This document shows, one piece after another, positions 16,587 through 25,542 of a stretch of 64,000 nt of DNA; position 1 is the stretch's first letter; every line of letters starts with the position of its first letter. The notes under the pieces are model-generated. The model worked only from the letters and a program-made list of their open reading frames with translations, was not told the origin of the DNA and made no database searches. This DNA is from Bacillaceae bacterium S4-13-56 (GTDB lineage Bacteria; Bacillota; Bacilli; Bacillales; JAWJLM01), in the NCBI GenBank assembly GCA_040191315.1, contig JAWJLM010000010.1, positions 1-64,000 of the forward strand, read 5' to 3'. The translations under genes were made by a program, and so were the position numbers.

Positions 16587-17564
16587 ATGGCATCTGTAAT
16601 AGAGGTTCGTAACTTATCGAAAGAGTTCAAGGAATTAAAAGCTGTACAAGATATTAACTTCACTATTGAAGAAGGAGAAATTTTTGGTTTTCTTGGACCT
16701 AATGGCGCAGGAAAAAGTACGACGATAAACATGCTTTGCACCATGTTAAAACCGTCTTCGGGTGAAGTGTACATAAATGGATATTCGGTTTCCCGAGAAA
16801 AAGATCAAGTTAGAAAGAGTATTGGAATTATTTTTCAAGAGAATACATTAGATGAAAAACTAACTGCCAAAGAAAACTTATTGCTTCATTGCCGCTTTTA
16901 TCATGTGCCAAAGAAAAAAAGGGAAGATCGTATTCAGCAAGTGCTAGAAATTGTTGATCTAGTCGACAAACAAGAAAAATTGGTTGAGACCTTTTCAGGG
17001 GGAATGAAAAGAAGGTTGGAAATCGCACGTGGACTTCTTCATTATCCAAAAGTTTTATTTCTTGATGAACCTACTATTGGATTAGATCCTCAAACGCGAG
17101 CACATATTTGGGAATATATTTTAAAATTAAAGGAACAAGAAGGAATTACGATGTTTTTAACCACCCACTATTTAGATGAAGCTGAAATTAGTGATCGAAT
17201 TGCTATCATGGATCATGGAAAGATTATTGCCATTGATACTCCGGCTGCTCTCAAAAAACAAGTAGGCGGAGATATTATTGAAATTAAAACAGCAAACAAT
17301 AAAAAAGCAATGGAGGAGATCCGACAAATGAATATTGAAAGCATTCATGAAAAGGATGATCTTCTTCAGATAAAGGTATTAGATAGCGATGGGTTCATCT
17401 CTGATTTTATTAAGAAATTGGAAACCCCAATTCGCAGCTTAGATATTCGTAAACCTACATTAAATGATGTCTTTTTAACTTTTACTGGAAAAGAAATTCG
17501 CGAGGAAGAGGCATCTAAGACCGATAAATTTAGACGAAGGTTCAGAAGAGGTAACCATCACTAG
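16587..17564 (+). CDS. ABC exporter ATP-binding protein (DrrA/Nod-type)
   Basis: A 325-residue cytoplasmic ATPase of the drug-exporter (DrrA-like) branch. Motifs seen: Walker A GPNGAGKST, Q-loop IIFQENTLDEKLTA, signature FSGGMKRRLEIARGL, Walker B LFLDEPTIGLD and the H-loop FLTTHYLDEAE. The C-terminal 100 residues form the extra regulatory domain common in this branch, ending in a basic tail. ATG 16587 follows a GGGG site; an in-frame TTG at 16572 lacks one. The gene is followed 13 bases later by its permease, with AGGAGG overlapping the end, indicating a tight operon. Probable job: export of an antibiotic or other amphipathic compound under MarR control. Confidence 0.92.
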   Translation: MASVIEVRNLSKEFKELKAVQDINFTIEEGEIFGFLGPNGAGKSTTINMLCTMLKPSSGEVYINGYSVSREKDQVRKSIGIIFQENTLDEKLTAKENLLLHCRFYHVPKKKREDRIQQVLEIVDLVDKQEKLVETFSGGMKRRLEIARGLLHYPKVLFLDEPTIGLDPQTRAHIWEYILKLKEQEGITMFLTTHYLDEAEISDRIAIMDHGKIIAIDTPAALKKQVGGDIIEIKTANNKKAMEEIRQMNIESIHEKDDLLQIKVLDSDGFISDFIKKLETPIRSLDIRKPTLNDVFLTFTGKEIREEEASKTDKFRRRFRRGNHH

Positions 17565-17577
17565 GAGGTGGATGATA

Positions 17578-18399
17578 ATGGAAGGAATATTTGCGATTTG
17601 GCAGAGAGATGTTATTAAATTCACTCGGGACCGAGCTCGCTTATTAGGCTCATTTGCTATGCCTGTTATGTTTTTATTAATTTTCGGGAGTGGTATGAGC
17701 GGAACTATGAAATTTATGTTATCCGCTGGTGGAGGTTCTCCTGACTTTGATTATGTATCGTTTATTTTTCCAGGAATTGTAGCAATGACCTTATTGACGA
17801 CATCTATTTTCTCCAGTTTATCTGTCATTCAGGACAAGGAATTTGGATATATGCGTGAGATTCTGGTTTCTCCCATCTCACGAGTGAATATTGCGATAGG
17901 AAAAGTTCTCGGAGGGGCCACTGTTGCTCTTCTACAAGGCCTACTTATGTTTTTACTAGTTCCATTAATTGGTGTTGAGGTCCAATGGAGCTCCATTTTT
18001 CTATTAATTCCTGTAATGTTTTTAATTTCAAGTGCCTTGTCTTCTTTAGGGTTACTTATAGCGAGTACACTTACATCAACAGAAGGTTTCCAATTTATCG
18101 TCCAAATATTAATTATGCCAATGATTTTCTTATCGGGTGCTCTCTTCCCCATCAATAACATGCCAGCGTGGATGGACTTTTTGGTTAAAATAAACCCTGT
18201 TACTTATGGGGTTGATCTAATGAAGAAGATTATGCTGGATGTTGGAAGCATGCCCGAGTTGGTGAGAGAAGCCATGGGCTTGAATTTAACCGTTATGAAT
18301 CACCAAGTTACTATGTTTGAAGAAGTTTTATTTATTATGATTTTCACGGCTGTTCTCATTTTCTTTGCTACTATACAATTCAGACGAAATAATGCATAG
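17578..18399 (+). CDS. ABC-2 type permease
   Basis: A 273-residue membrane subunit with six predicted helices, partner of the ATPase just upstream. It shows the ABC-2 layout: a cytoplasmic N-terminus with RDxxxFTRDRARL, helix 1 (FAMPVMFLLIFGSG), an extracytoplasmic loop, and the helix 5 segment FQFIVQILIMPMIFLSGALFPINNMPAWM, a hallmark of DrrB-type exporters. ATG 17578 lies nine bases after AGGAGG; ATG 17572 is too close. A terminator follows. Confidence 0.92.
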   Translation: MEGIFAIWQRDVIKFTRDRARLLGSFAMPVMFLLIFGSGMSGTMKFMLSAGGGSPDFDYVSFIFPGIVAMTLLTTSIFSSLSVIQDKEFGYMREILVSPISRVNIAIGKVLGGATVALLQGLLMFLLVPLIGVEVQWSSIFLLIPVMFLISSALSSLGLLIASTLTSTEGFQFIVQILIMPMIFLSGALFPINNMPAWMDFLVKINPVTYGVDLMKKIMLDVGSMPELVREAMGLNLTVMNHQVTMFEEVLFIMIFTAVLIFFATIQFRRNNA

Positions 18400-18432
18400 T
18401 GCCTATCATCTCTGATAGGCACTATCTTTTTA
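18397..18432. terminator. Bidirectional terminator
   Basis: TAGTGCCTATCA-TCTC-TGATAGGCACTA followed by TCTTTTTAT; shared with the convergent 53-residue gene, whose stop lies within it. Confidence 0.9.
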
Positions 18433-18591
18433 TACTTCTCTTTCAGCTGCACCAACTGATGGGCCATTATTATGTCGGTCATTATCTTCTGAGTTAGTGG
18501 CTGGTTTCGTTCGAGGTTCTTCGCTACGCAAATATGTGGGACGATGTTTTCTTTGTTCTTTCTTAAATCGATCAAAATCTGTGTTGACCAT
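18430..18591 (-). CDS. Small hydrophilic protein of 53 residues
   Basis: A short gene with a near-ideal ribosome site (AAAGGAGGGAG before ATG 18591). The product, starting MVNTDFDRFKKEQRKH and ending GAAEREV, is highly polar, with many Arg, Lys, Glu and Asn and no hydrophobic core or membrane segment; it is probably disordered. No family recognised. It shares a terminator with the convergent ABC permease. Confidence 0.65.
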   Translation of the reverse strand: MVNTDFDRFKKEQRKHRPTYLRSEEPRTKPATNSEDNDRHNNGPSVGAAEREV

Positions 18592-18700
18592 AAACTCCCT
18601 CCTTTCTTTTATAATGATCCATTAGCACGATTTTATGTTCTATAGAAAAAGGTCTCATTCTTTCGTACAATGGATTAAAAAGAGGGAAAGGAATGATTTT

Positions 18701-19009
18701 TTGAATAAAAACAGAGAAATTCACTTAGTTAAACGACCGGAAGCAATGCCCAACATGGAGCATTTACAGTTTGTTGAGCAAGAAATCCCTACCCCAAACA
18801 AGGGAGAGGTTCTTTTACGCACGCTCTACCTATCTGTTGACCGTTGAGAATGAGCGAACGCAAGTCCTATGTTGAACCCTACCAATTACATAAACCCATT
18901 GATGGCGGAGGGTCGTTGAATCAAAATCAAATCACCTTCAAAAAGGACTATATATATATGAAGAAGGTCATCAAACGATTAAAATTAAAACTAAAAACTA
19001 GCATTCTAT
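18701..19009 (+). pseudogene. YfmJ-like NADP-dependent oxidoreductase remnant
   Basis: From TTG 18701 the frame reads NKNREIHLVKRPEAMPN..EIPTPNKGEVLLRTLYLSVDR, the N-terminus of the MDR-type quinone/double-bond reductase family (YfmJ-like, about 340 residues when whole). A stop follows at 18845, and in the next frame the homologous RMSERKSYVEPYQLHKPIDGGGSL continues, so there is a small deletion. After 18915 the similarity ends and the remaining 200 or more residues, including the NADP site, are gone. Not functional. Confidence 0.85.
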
Positions 19010-19048
19010 AAAAAGTGCTTGATACCAGACTTCATAGAGAAATAATAA

Positions 19049-19090
19049 CTAAAAGATGATTCCACATTCTATCGAGGAATCATCTTTTAG
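19049..19090. terminator. Terminator hairpin
   Basis: CTAAAAGATGATTCC pairs with GGAATCATCTTTTAG around a 12-base loop; same stem type as at 280, 5310 and 25494. It may end the DUF1906 gene on the minus strand. Confidence 0.85.
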
Positions 19091-19139
19091 TTGAAACTTT
19101 TTCAGCTAATTCGGCGAAAAAATTCATTTCGTTTTGCAG

Positions 19140-19934
19140 TTACCACAAATCATCTAGAGTACTAGATAAAATAAGGTTTGTATCAATGTTACATGCTTGT
19201 GCGTCGAGACCATACTGCCATATTTCTACGTCTATTCCTTGTGGTGCACCTGGATTAAACTCAGGTGCATTTGCTTTAGTAGTGATACCTGTTGGGTTTG
19301 CTGACCAAATAACTACATCCTCATCAGTGACTCCATATTGCTCCTTATACGATACATAAGCATTAGAAACAGCGGTATCTGGTTGAAAGACACCATATAT
19401 TCCTGGCTCGTATGAAGAATTAGATATGCTCTCTACCCATCCTCGAATAAACTCCTGGTCTACTGGAAAGCTTGGTTCTATATCCACAATTATGGGTGTA
19501 CCCTCAGGGATTCCTAGTTCCTGTGCGATATTAATAGCTTCTTCTGCATGATTTATTGCATGTTCATACCCTGTTGCCTCTGACACACCATTATAGATAG
19601 GAAGAATTCGTGCGTTGTTTTCATGAATAAGTTGAATCTCTTCCTGTGTCATTTTAAAAGAAACTCCTTCAATTTGAAGCATATATCTTCCAATGAACTC
19701 TGGTTCCCCAAATTCATTGACCACACAATCATAGAAATCCTCAGTAACTAAACTTGCTGTATCAATTCCCCATTCAATGGTAACTTCCTGATCACTATCT
19801 CCATTATTTGGCGGATTATTGTTTGGACTATTATTGTCCTCTGAATTATTGAATCCAGGCAGACTGCACCCAATGGTAAACAATATGGTTAAAAAACCAA
19901 CCAATAAAAGCTTAACTACTTCCTTTTTTTTCAT
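19140..19934 (-). CDS. DUF1906 glycoside-hydrolase-like lipoprotein
   Basis: A 264-residue lipoprotein. Residues 1-23 form the signal with lipobox FTIGC; a low-complexity Asn/Pro/Asp linker (about 24-50) follows. The folded part starts with EWGIDTASLV and contains GRYMLQIEG..MTQEEIQLIHENNARILPIYNG, the TIM-barrel pattern of DUF1906 (Rv2525c-like), which resembles GH25-type muramidases; IIVDIEPSFPVDQEFIRGWVE carries the acidic residues expected in the active cleft. Probably acts on cell wall polymers outside the membrane, although activity of the family is not well established. ATG 19934 follows GGTGAG; an extension to 19967 would put residues before the signal. Monocistronic. Confidence 0.85.
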   Translation of the reverse strand: MKKKEVVKLLLVGFLTILFTIGCSLPGFNNSEDNNSPNNNPPNNGDSDQEVTIEWGIDTASLVTEDFYDCVVNEFGEPEFIGRYMLQIEGVSFKMTQEEIQLIHENNARILPIYNGVSEATGYEHAINHAEEAINIAQELGIPEGTPIIVDIEPSFPVDQEFIRGWVESISNSSYEPGIYGVFQPDTAVSNAYVSYKEQYGVTDEDVVIWSANPTGITTKANAPEFNPGAPQGIDVEIWQYGLDAQACNIDTNLILSSTLDDLW

Positions 19935-20040
19935 GAACTCACCCTTCTTTTTGTATAAACTATGCAATGGAAGAATCTATCGTAAGGGCGCAAAACATAA
20001 AGGGAGTAAATTTTTTGTAAACAAAAAGAATAACCATTCA

Positions 20041-20279
20041 TAAAGTGAAACTTCAATCAGCTGCCGTCCCCCCACTGATTGTTAGCATCCAAGGGCATGA
20101 GTATGAGGCCCTTGAACCACTCGGACATTTACGGGTAGCCAACCATAAGGAAAGCTTCACCAACAAGGATGAAAAATTTAATGTTTTTTCCATGGCAGTT
20201 TATCCCCCGCTTACCTTTTTCGTTTCACTTAAGACTTGAGGTGGGGATAGTGGTATTGCTGCCCGTTAATGCGGGATAA
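20041..20279 (+). repeat. Structured intergenic repeat R, copy 3
   Basis: TAAAGTGAAAC...GCGGGATAAT. Has AATCAG/CTGATT, TATCCCC/GGGGATA with GTTTCACTT in its loop, and CCCGTTAATGCGGG. A 64-codon frame runs through it but is not kept in the other copies. Confidence 0.88.
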
Positions 20280-20402
20280 TTAGGAGACATTTGTGTTAGG
20301 ATAATGAAATACGGTCATAATGAATAATGGAAAAACAGGAACTTGTATGGTATATATACAAGTAATAGAAAAATGGTCGATTCAAAGAGAGAGGGAATTG
20401 AT

Positions 20403-22073
20403 ATGGCAGAACATAAAACATCAAATTTCATAAGAAACATTGTAAAAGAAGACTTAGAATCAGGAAGAAGAACATACGTAAATACCCGTTTTCCACCAGA
20501 GCCTAATGGATATCTGCATATTGGTCACGCTAAATCCATTATTATTAACTTTGATCTAGCTGATGAATTTGGCGGAAAGACGAATCTACGATTTGATGAT
20601 ACGAATCCATTAAAAGAGGATACTGAATTCGTAGAATCCATTAAAGAAGATGTGAAATGGCTAGGGTATGATTGGGATGGTCTATTTTTTGCGTCAGATT
20701 ATTTTGAAGAAATGTATGAGAGAGCTAAGCTCCTTATAAAGAAAGGAAAAGCTTATGTAGATGATCTTTCTCCAGATGAGATCCGTGAGTATCGCGGTAC
20801 TTTGACAGAGCCAGGCAAAAATAGTCCATACCGTGATCGAACAGTTGAAGAGAACTTAGAATTATTTGAAAAAATGCGTCAGGGTAAATACAAAAATGGA
20901 GAGAAATCTCTTCGTGCAAAAATTGATATGAGCTCCCCTAACATTAATTTACGGGACCCTGTGATTTATCGAATTTCTCATACTACTCACCATAATACCG
21001 GGGATAAGTGGTGTATTTACCCAACCTATAGTTTTGCACATCCTCTTGAAGACGCAATTGAGGATGTGACTCATTCTATTTGTACTATTGAATTTGAAGA
21101 TCAACGTCCTCTTTACAACTGGGTGGTCGAGCAATGTGAAATGGAAAGCCAACCACAACAAATTGAATTTGGACGATTAAACCTTTCCCATACAGTAATG
21201 AGTAAAAGGAAGCTCAGGCTTTTAGTTGATGAAGGTGTTACAGACGGATGGGATGATCCTCGAATGCCAACCATTTCCGGTTTAAGAAGACGAGGGTATA
21301 CGCCTGAATCCATCCGTGGTTTCATTCGAGAATTAGGCGTTTCCAAAGGAGATGGGACCGTTGATTCACGAATGCTAGATCAGTTTGTTAGAGAGGATTT
21401 AAAACTTAAAGCTCCTCGTACGATGGGTATTTTAAAACCACTAAAGGTTGTCATTACAAACTATCCGGAAGGGCAAGTAGAATGGCTTGATGCTGAAGTT
21501 AACCCTGAAAATCCTGAAATGGGCATAAGAAAAATCCCATTCTCCCGTGAAATCTATATTGAACAAGAGGATTTCATGGAAAATCCACCGAAAAAGTATT
21601 TCCGATTATTTCCTGGAAACGAGGTTCGCTTGAAGCATGCTTACTTTATCAAATGTGAGGATATCATTAAGGATGAGGATGGAAATGTAGTAGAGATCCA
21701 TTGCACCTATGACCCTGAGACAAAAAGCGGAACAGGATTTACTGGCCGAAAAGTAAAAGGTACCCTTCATTGGGTAGAAGCCACTCAGGCTTTACCAGCA
21801 GAATTTCGTATGTATGAGCCTCTTATTTTGGATGATGATCAAGAGGCAGAAGAGGTTGAAAATGCAGAGAAAAAGACTTTCCTTGACCTTATCAATCCAA
21901 ATTCCCTTGAGGTTCTGAACGGCTTTATTGAACCGAACATGGAAGACGTTCAACCGTTTGATAAATTCCAATTCTTTAGACATGGATATTTCAACGTTGA
22001 TCCAAAGCTTTATAAAAAAGAGAAACCAGTTTTTAATCAAATTGTTTCATTAAAAAGCTCTTTTAAGCTTTAA
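20403..22073 (+). CDS. glnS: Glutaminyl-tRNA synthetase
   Basis: A 556-residue class I aminoacyl-tRNA synthetase that charges tRNA(Gln). The Rossmann domain shows [16 protein letters not shown] (HIGH at residues 39-42) and the KMSKS-type loop VMSKRKL; the C-terminal part forms the beta-barrel anticodon-binding domain. Length is that of the bacterial enzyme (about 554). ATG 20403 follows GAGAGGG; a longer in-frame start at 20343 has no site. Most Bacilli lack this enzyme and make Gln-tRNA through Glu-tRNA and the GatCAB amidotransferase, so it is probably horizontally acquired. Flanked by repeat R and a terminator, with no operon partner. Confidence 0.96.
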   Translation: MAEHKTSNFIRNIVKEDLESGRRTYVNTRFPPEPNGYLHIGHAKSIIINFDLADEFGGKTNLRFDDTNPLKEDTEFVESIKEDVKWLGYDWDGLFFASDYFEEMYERAKLLIKKGKAYVDDLSPDEIREYRGTLTEPGKNSPYRDRTVEENLELFEKMRQGKYKNGEKSLRAKIDMSSPNINLRDPVIYRISHTTHHNTGDKWCIYPTYSFAHPLEDAIEDVTHSICTIEFEDQRPLYNWVVEQCEMESQPQQIEFGRLNLSHTVMSKRKLRLLVDEGVTDGWDDPRMPTISGLRRRGYTPESIRGFIRELGVSKGDGTVDSRMLDQFVREDLKLKAPRTMGILKPLKVVITNYPEGQVEWLDAEVNPENPEMGIRKIPFSREIYIEQEDFMENPPKKYFRLFPGNEVRLKHAYFIKCEDIIKDEDGNVVEIHCTYDPETKSGTGFTGRKVKGTLHWVEATQALPAEFRMYEPLILDDDQEAEEVENAEKKTFLDLINPNSLEVLNGFIEPNMEDVQPFDKFQFFRHGYFNVDPKLYKKEKPVFNQIVSLKSSFKL

Positions 22074-22078
22074 TAGTT

Positions 22079-22113
22079 AAAAGCCTAGAACCAGATCAAG
22101 GTTCTAGGCTTTT
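22079..22113. terminator. Bidirectional terminator
   Basis: AAAAGCCTAGAACC-loop-GGTTCTAGGCTTTT between convergent glnS and the YwaF-like gene, whose 3' end runs into it. Confidence 0.93.
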
Positions 22114-22833
22114 CTTGCTTACACTTTCAACTACCCATACAGGAAACCATAGTATTAAAAAAGAAGCTAATGCTATAAGCTCAAGAGGGATTATGTACCA
22201 TGGCCAAGGGCCGAGAAAATCTAATACGGATGCCGTAGAAGGCTTTCTCATGATGAACATGTAGTTCCCACCTGTCCATAAATTTATAAAGTACATAAAA
22301 GCCGTATACACATTTAAATAGAGAAAGGACCTCCATAACAGCTTTAACGTAGGACGAAACCTTTCTACAAAAAGCATATACAAACAGGCTATAACGACTC
22401 CTCCATGAGCAACATAGAAATGAATATATCTAAAATGGGGGAAAGAATATCCATCAATAACAGGAGTTAACATGGCTTGAATGGCACTTCCTATACCCAC
22501 GAAATAGGTAAAAGCAAAGACCCTTTCATTTTTAGTTAAAAGCATGATGATAGCAAAAATTAGACTAACACTACTTAAATGAAGGGGGAGGGAATAGCTT
22601 GGATTCCATCGACCATAGTAGATCTGCCAAGATTGATAACTAATTTCAGATAGTAGAAGAACGCCTGCTAGACAAAACCGAAACACAACTGGGCGACTCC
22701 CTTTTCTAAGGGGTTTTCTGTATAGAGCAATACCAATAGCTATGAACACAAACACAGTAATAGTTAGCCAATGCTCTAAAGAAAATAGGACAAAGGGATC
22801 TTCATCATAACCCCATTCGAAATATCTGGACAT
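22096..22833 (-). CDS. YwaF family integral membrane protein (TIGR02206)
   Basis: A 245-residue protein with about seven hydrophobic helices. The family is recognised by the N-terminal FSLEHWLTITVFVF, the helix with LHLSSVSLIFAI, and the conserved FPHFRYIHFYVAHGGVV, plus GGNYMFIMRKP near the last third. Function is not established for the family. ATG 22833 follows GGGAGGG. It may be cotranscribed with the oxidoreductase gene 34 bases upstream. No regulatory feature seen. Confidence 0.88.
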   Translation of the reverse strand: MSRYFEWGYDEDPFVLFSLEHWLTITVFVFIAIGIALYRKPLRKGSRPVVFRFCLAGVLLLSEISYQSWQIYYGRWNPSYSLPLHLSSVSLIFAIIMLLTKNERVFAFTYFVGIGSAIQAMLTPVIDGYSFPHFRYIHFYVAHGGVVIACLYMLFVERFRPTLKLLWRSFLYLNVYTAFMYFINLWTGGNYMFIMRKPSTASVLDFLGPWPWYIIPLELIALASFLILWFPVWVVESVSKKSLEP

Positions 22834-22866
22834 CTACATCCCTCCCATTCTTCTCATAGACATGGA

Positions 22867-23871
22867 TTAATTAGAAAAATCATTATTGCGATCAGCCGGG
22901 AAAATTAATCCAATCTGCTTTCGAGCTTCCTCCATCAAAGAAGCTGTTACCCATGATCTTTCAAAAGAATTTATATTTGATTCTGTCATCCCTTGTTGAA
23001 CAAGTTGAACAAAAGCCTCTGTTTCATAAAACATAGATTCCTTATCTTGTGTTCGATTCAGGCTTTCACTAGTGCCATCTCGATAACGGATTTCCACTGA
23101 ATTCAAATTAGAGATGTCATCTATTATGATGCTTCCTTCCTCCCCTTGAATTTCAGAGGGTGCGTAAGAATTCGTTATTTTCGAGTGCGTTGTGATCGCT
23201 TCCATTTCCTCATATCCGAATAGAATACTGCCTTCCGCATCTACCCCCGACCCAAGCATTACTCCATTGGCCTTAATATGCTTTGGTTCACCAAATAAAG
23301 CTACCATAGGAAAAACACAGTAAACCCCTAAATCCATCAATGAACCATTTGAAAATTCAGGACGAAAGGCATTTAGTACTTCCCCTTTTTTATAAGAATC
23401 ATAACGCGAAGAATATTGACATTTACTTGCAACAAAACGCCTTACCTTTCCTATCTTATGTAAATTTTCCTGAATCGAAATGAAATTGGGTAGAAAGGTA
23501 GTTTTCATTGCCTCCATAAGTAATACCTTTTCTTTCGTGGCAACTTGAATCATCTTCTCTATCTCAGCAGTGTTAGAAGCCATTGGTTTTTCACATAAAA
23601 CATGTTTTCCATTCTTCATGAAGAGAATGGACTGTTCCGTGTGTAAAGAATTGGGAGTAGCTATATAGACAGCATCTAGTAAATCTGTTGCGGCCATCTT
23701 ATCTAAATCAGTAAAGGTATGATCTACTCCATGCTTGCTAGCAAATTCTTGAGCCCTTTCTTCTGTACGGGAAAAAACGGCAGTAATTTCAAAGTCCTTT
23801 ACTTCCTTTGCTGCACTCAAAAATCGATCGGTTATCCAATTCGTACCTACCACTCCAAAACGTATAGTCAT
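22867..23871 (-). CDS. Gfo/Idh/MocA family oxidoreductase
   Basis: A 334-residue NAD(P)-dependent dehydrogenase for a sugar, inositol or similar polyol. The N-terminal Rossmann domain starts RFGVVGTNWITDRF, in which the expected GxGxxG is changed to GTNWI; the dinucleotide domain's EKPMASNTAEIEKM (catalytic Lys) follows near residue 95. The C-terminal alpha/beta domain includes FRPEFSNGSLMDLGVYCVFPM with the expected Asp. Start at ATG 23871 with AGGAG seven bases upstream; the extension to 23916 is unlikely. Substrate unknown. Confidence 0.88.
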   Translation of the reverse strand: MTIRFGVVGTNWITDRFLSAAKEVKDFEITAVFSRTEERAQEFASKHGVDHTFTDLDKMAATDLLDAVYIATPNSLHTEQSILFMKNGKHVLCEKPMASNTAEIEKMIQVATKEKVLLMEAMKTTFLPNFISIQENLHKIGKVRRFVASKCQYSSRYDSYKKGEVLNAFRPEFSNGSLMDLGVYCVFPMVALFGEPKHIKANGVMLGSGVDAEGSILFGYEEMEAITTHSKITNSYAPSEIQGEEGSIIIDDISNLNSVEIRYRDGTSESLNRTQDKESMFYETEAFVQLVQQGMTESNINSFERSWVTASLMEEARKQIGLIFPADRNNDFSN

Positions 23872-24036
23872 GTAATCACTCCTCAAATATTTTTGTTGCA
23901 CTTTCTGTCCAAGCATAATAGAATTTTCAAGTGTGTATTTTTTATACTACAGGATTTATAACTTACATGAAAAAAATTAAGCTTTCGCCATTAGAACTTT
24001 GCGATAAGTCGAGTTTTTCTTAAAATCAGAAAAGAG

Positions 24037-25233
24037 ATGACTGCCATGCCTAAACATATATGGTTGCTTGTTATTGGAATTGCCATTAATGTCACAGGTT
24101 CTTCATTCATATGGCCCTTGAACACCATTTATATTCATAATGAACTAGGACAAACCTTAGCCTTTGCAGGAGTAGTGCTCATGTTAAACCAAGGGGCTGG
24201 GATATTTGGCAATCTTTTAGGCGGTGTTTTATATGACCGTTTAGGCGGCTATATAACTATCACTTATGGTAACATCATTTCCATTGCAGCCTCAGTTGCC
24301 TTGATATTTTATCATAGCATACTTTCTTATACCATTCTGATGATTGTCCTTGGATTAGGTTCTGGGGTAGCACGCCCTGCTATGTTTGCGATGGCTAGCT
24401 CGGTTTGGCCAGAAGGAGGACGACGTGCTTTTAATGCTCTTTACGTTGCCCAAAATCTTGGAGTAGCCATTGGGGCTTCCTTAGGTGGATTTGTTGCCAA
24501 GTTCTCATTTGAATATATTTTCATTGCAAACGCCCTATTCTTTTTCGTTTTCTTTCTCTTAGCTGTCCTAACCTATAAACCTATAGATTCCAAATATGAC
24601 CCTCATTCCTATGGAACTGTTCTAGATCAAAATTTAAAAATTGTTAAGAAAGCAAATTTCCGTGCCTTAATCATGTTAAGCATTGGATTTTTTATATGCT
24701 GGGTTGCTTATGTTCAATGGCAAACGACCATTGCATCCTATACGCAGGACATCGGAATTTCCATTGATCGATATAGCCTTTTATGGACTATAAATGGTCT
24801 GCTTATCGTGTTAGGTTAACCGATTATTAAAGTTGTTACGAACTGGATTCCTTCCACAAAGGCACAAATACAAATAGGACATTTCATTTTCTTATTATCC
24901 TTTATCTACCTATTATTTGCTAATTCCTTTCTTTCTTTTGCAATTGCAATGGCGATTTTAACTATTGGCGAAATGTTGGTATGGCCTGGCGTACCATCTC
25001 TAGCAGATGATTTGGCGCCTAAAGGGAGAGCGGGCTTTTACCAGGGATTAATTAATAGTGTGGGTACCGCCGGTCGAATGGTTGGCCCTGTACTTGGAGG
25101 ATTTATTGTGGATATTTATTCCATTGAAATCCTTTTCTATGGATTATTAATCCTGTTTATTATTCCATTTGTAGCCACCCATTTCTATGATCGGAAGCTA
25201 AATAGCGAACAGTTAGAACGAGTTGAAAATTAA
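24037..25233 (+). pseudogene. MFS transporter split by a TAA codon
   Basis: A major facilitator protein of about 398 residues with twelve helices, resembling multidrug efflux members. The N-terminal half contains the motif A loop GGVLYDRLGGY. The frame is whole except for one TAA at 24817-24819 after GLLIVLG; it goes on PIIKVVTNWIP without shift to 25233, so CAA (Gln) to TAA is the simplest cause. If not a sequence error, the product stops after about seven helices. ATG 24037 or 24046 may be the start; neither has a strong site. Followed by the periodic repeat. Confidence 0.85.
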
Positions 25234-25283
25234 GAGGTAGTGTCTCTCGTTGATCATGCAAAACAGTAAAAAACCTTTCTCCA

Positions 25284-25470
25284 GTGAAATTTTAATGCCG
25301 ATTAATCCTTTTATGTGCTACAAAAGTCATTGGGTGACGATTTTATTCGTTAAGTGACGGTTTCAGAATTTTAAGTGCTAGAGAACTGGTTTTAAGTGAC
25401 GATTTTCTACAGAACTAAAATGTTAGATGCTACTTCCATTCGTTTCGTGCCGAAGTGTCCATTTATGTGA
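25284..25470 (+). repeat. 20-21-bp periodic intergenic repeat, copy B
   Basis: Motif cores at 25295, 25315, 25334, 25354, 25375, 25396, then a 31-bp gap to 25427, then 25447 and 25455. Consensus TTAAGTGACGATTTT. The last part (31-bp gap, 20 bp, 8-9 bp) matches copy A exactly in spacing. Shorter than copies A and C. Confidence 0.8.
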
Positions 25471-25493
25471 CACCACACCCCCTACTTAAATGC

Positions 25494-25537
25494 AAAAAAA
25501 GATGATTCCTCCAATAAAATGGAATCATCTTTTTTTA
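25494..25537. terminator. Bidirectional terminator
   Basis: A7-GATGATTCC-loop-GGAATCATC-T8; ends the ABC exporter operon on the minus strand. Same stem as at 280. Confidence 0.92.
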
Positions 25538-25542
25538 TTTTC

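Noticed and set aside
20045-20239. 64-codon frame inside repeat R copy 3 and a similar one in copy 5
   Set aside because: The frame is stopped or shifted in copies 1 and 2, has no proper ribosome site, and base pairing rather than peptide is conserved.
24817-24819. Programmed readthrough in the MFS gene
   Set aside because: TAA in a transmembrane region with no recoding signal; a CAA-to-TAA change is simpler.
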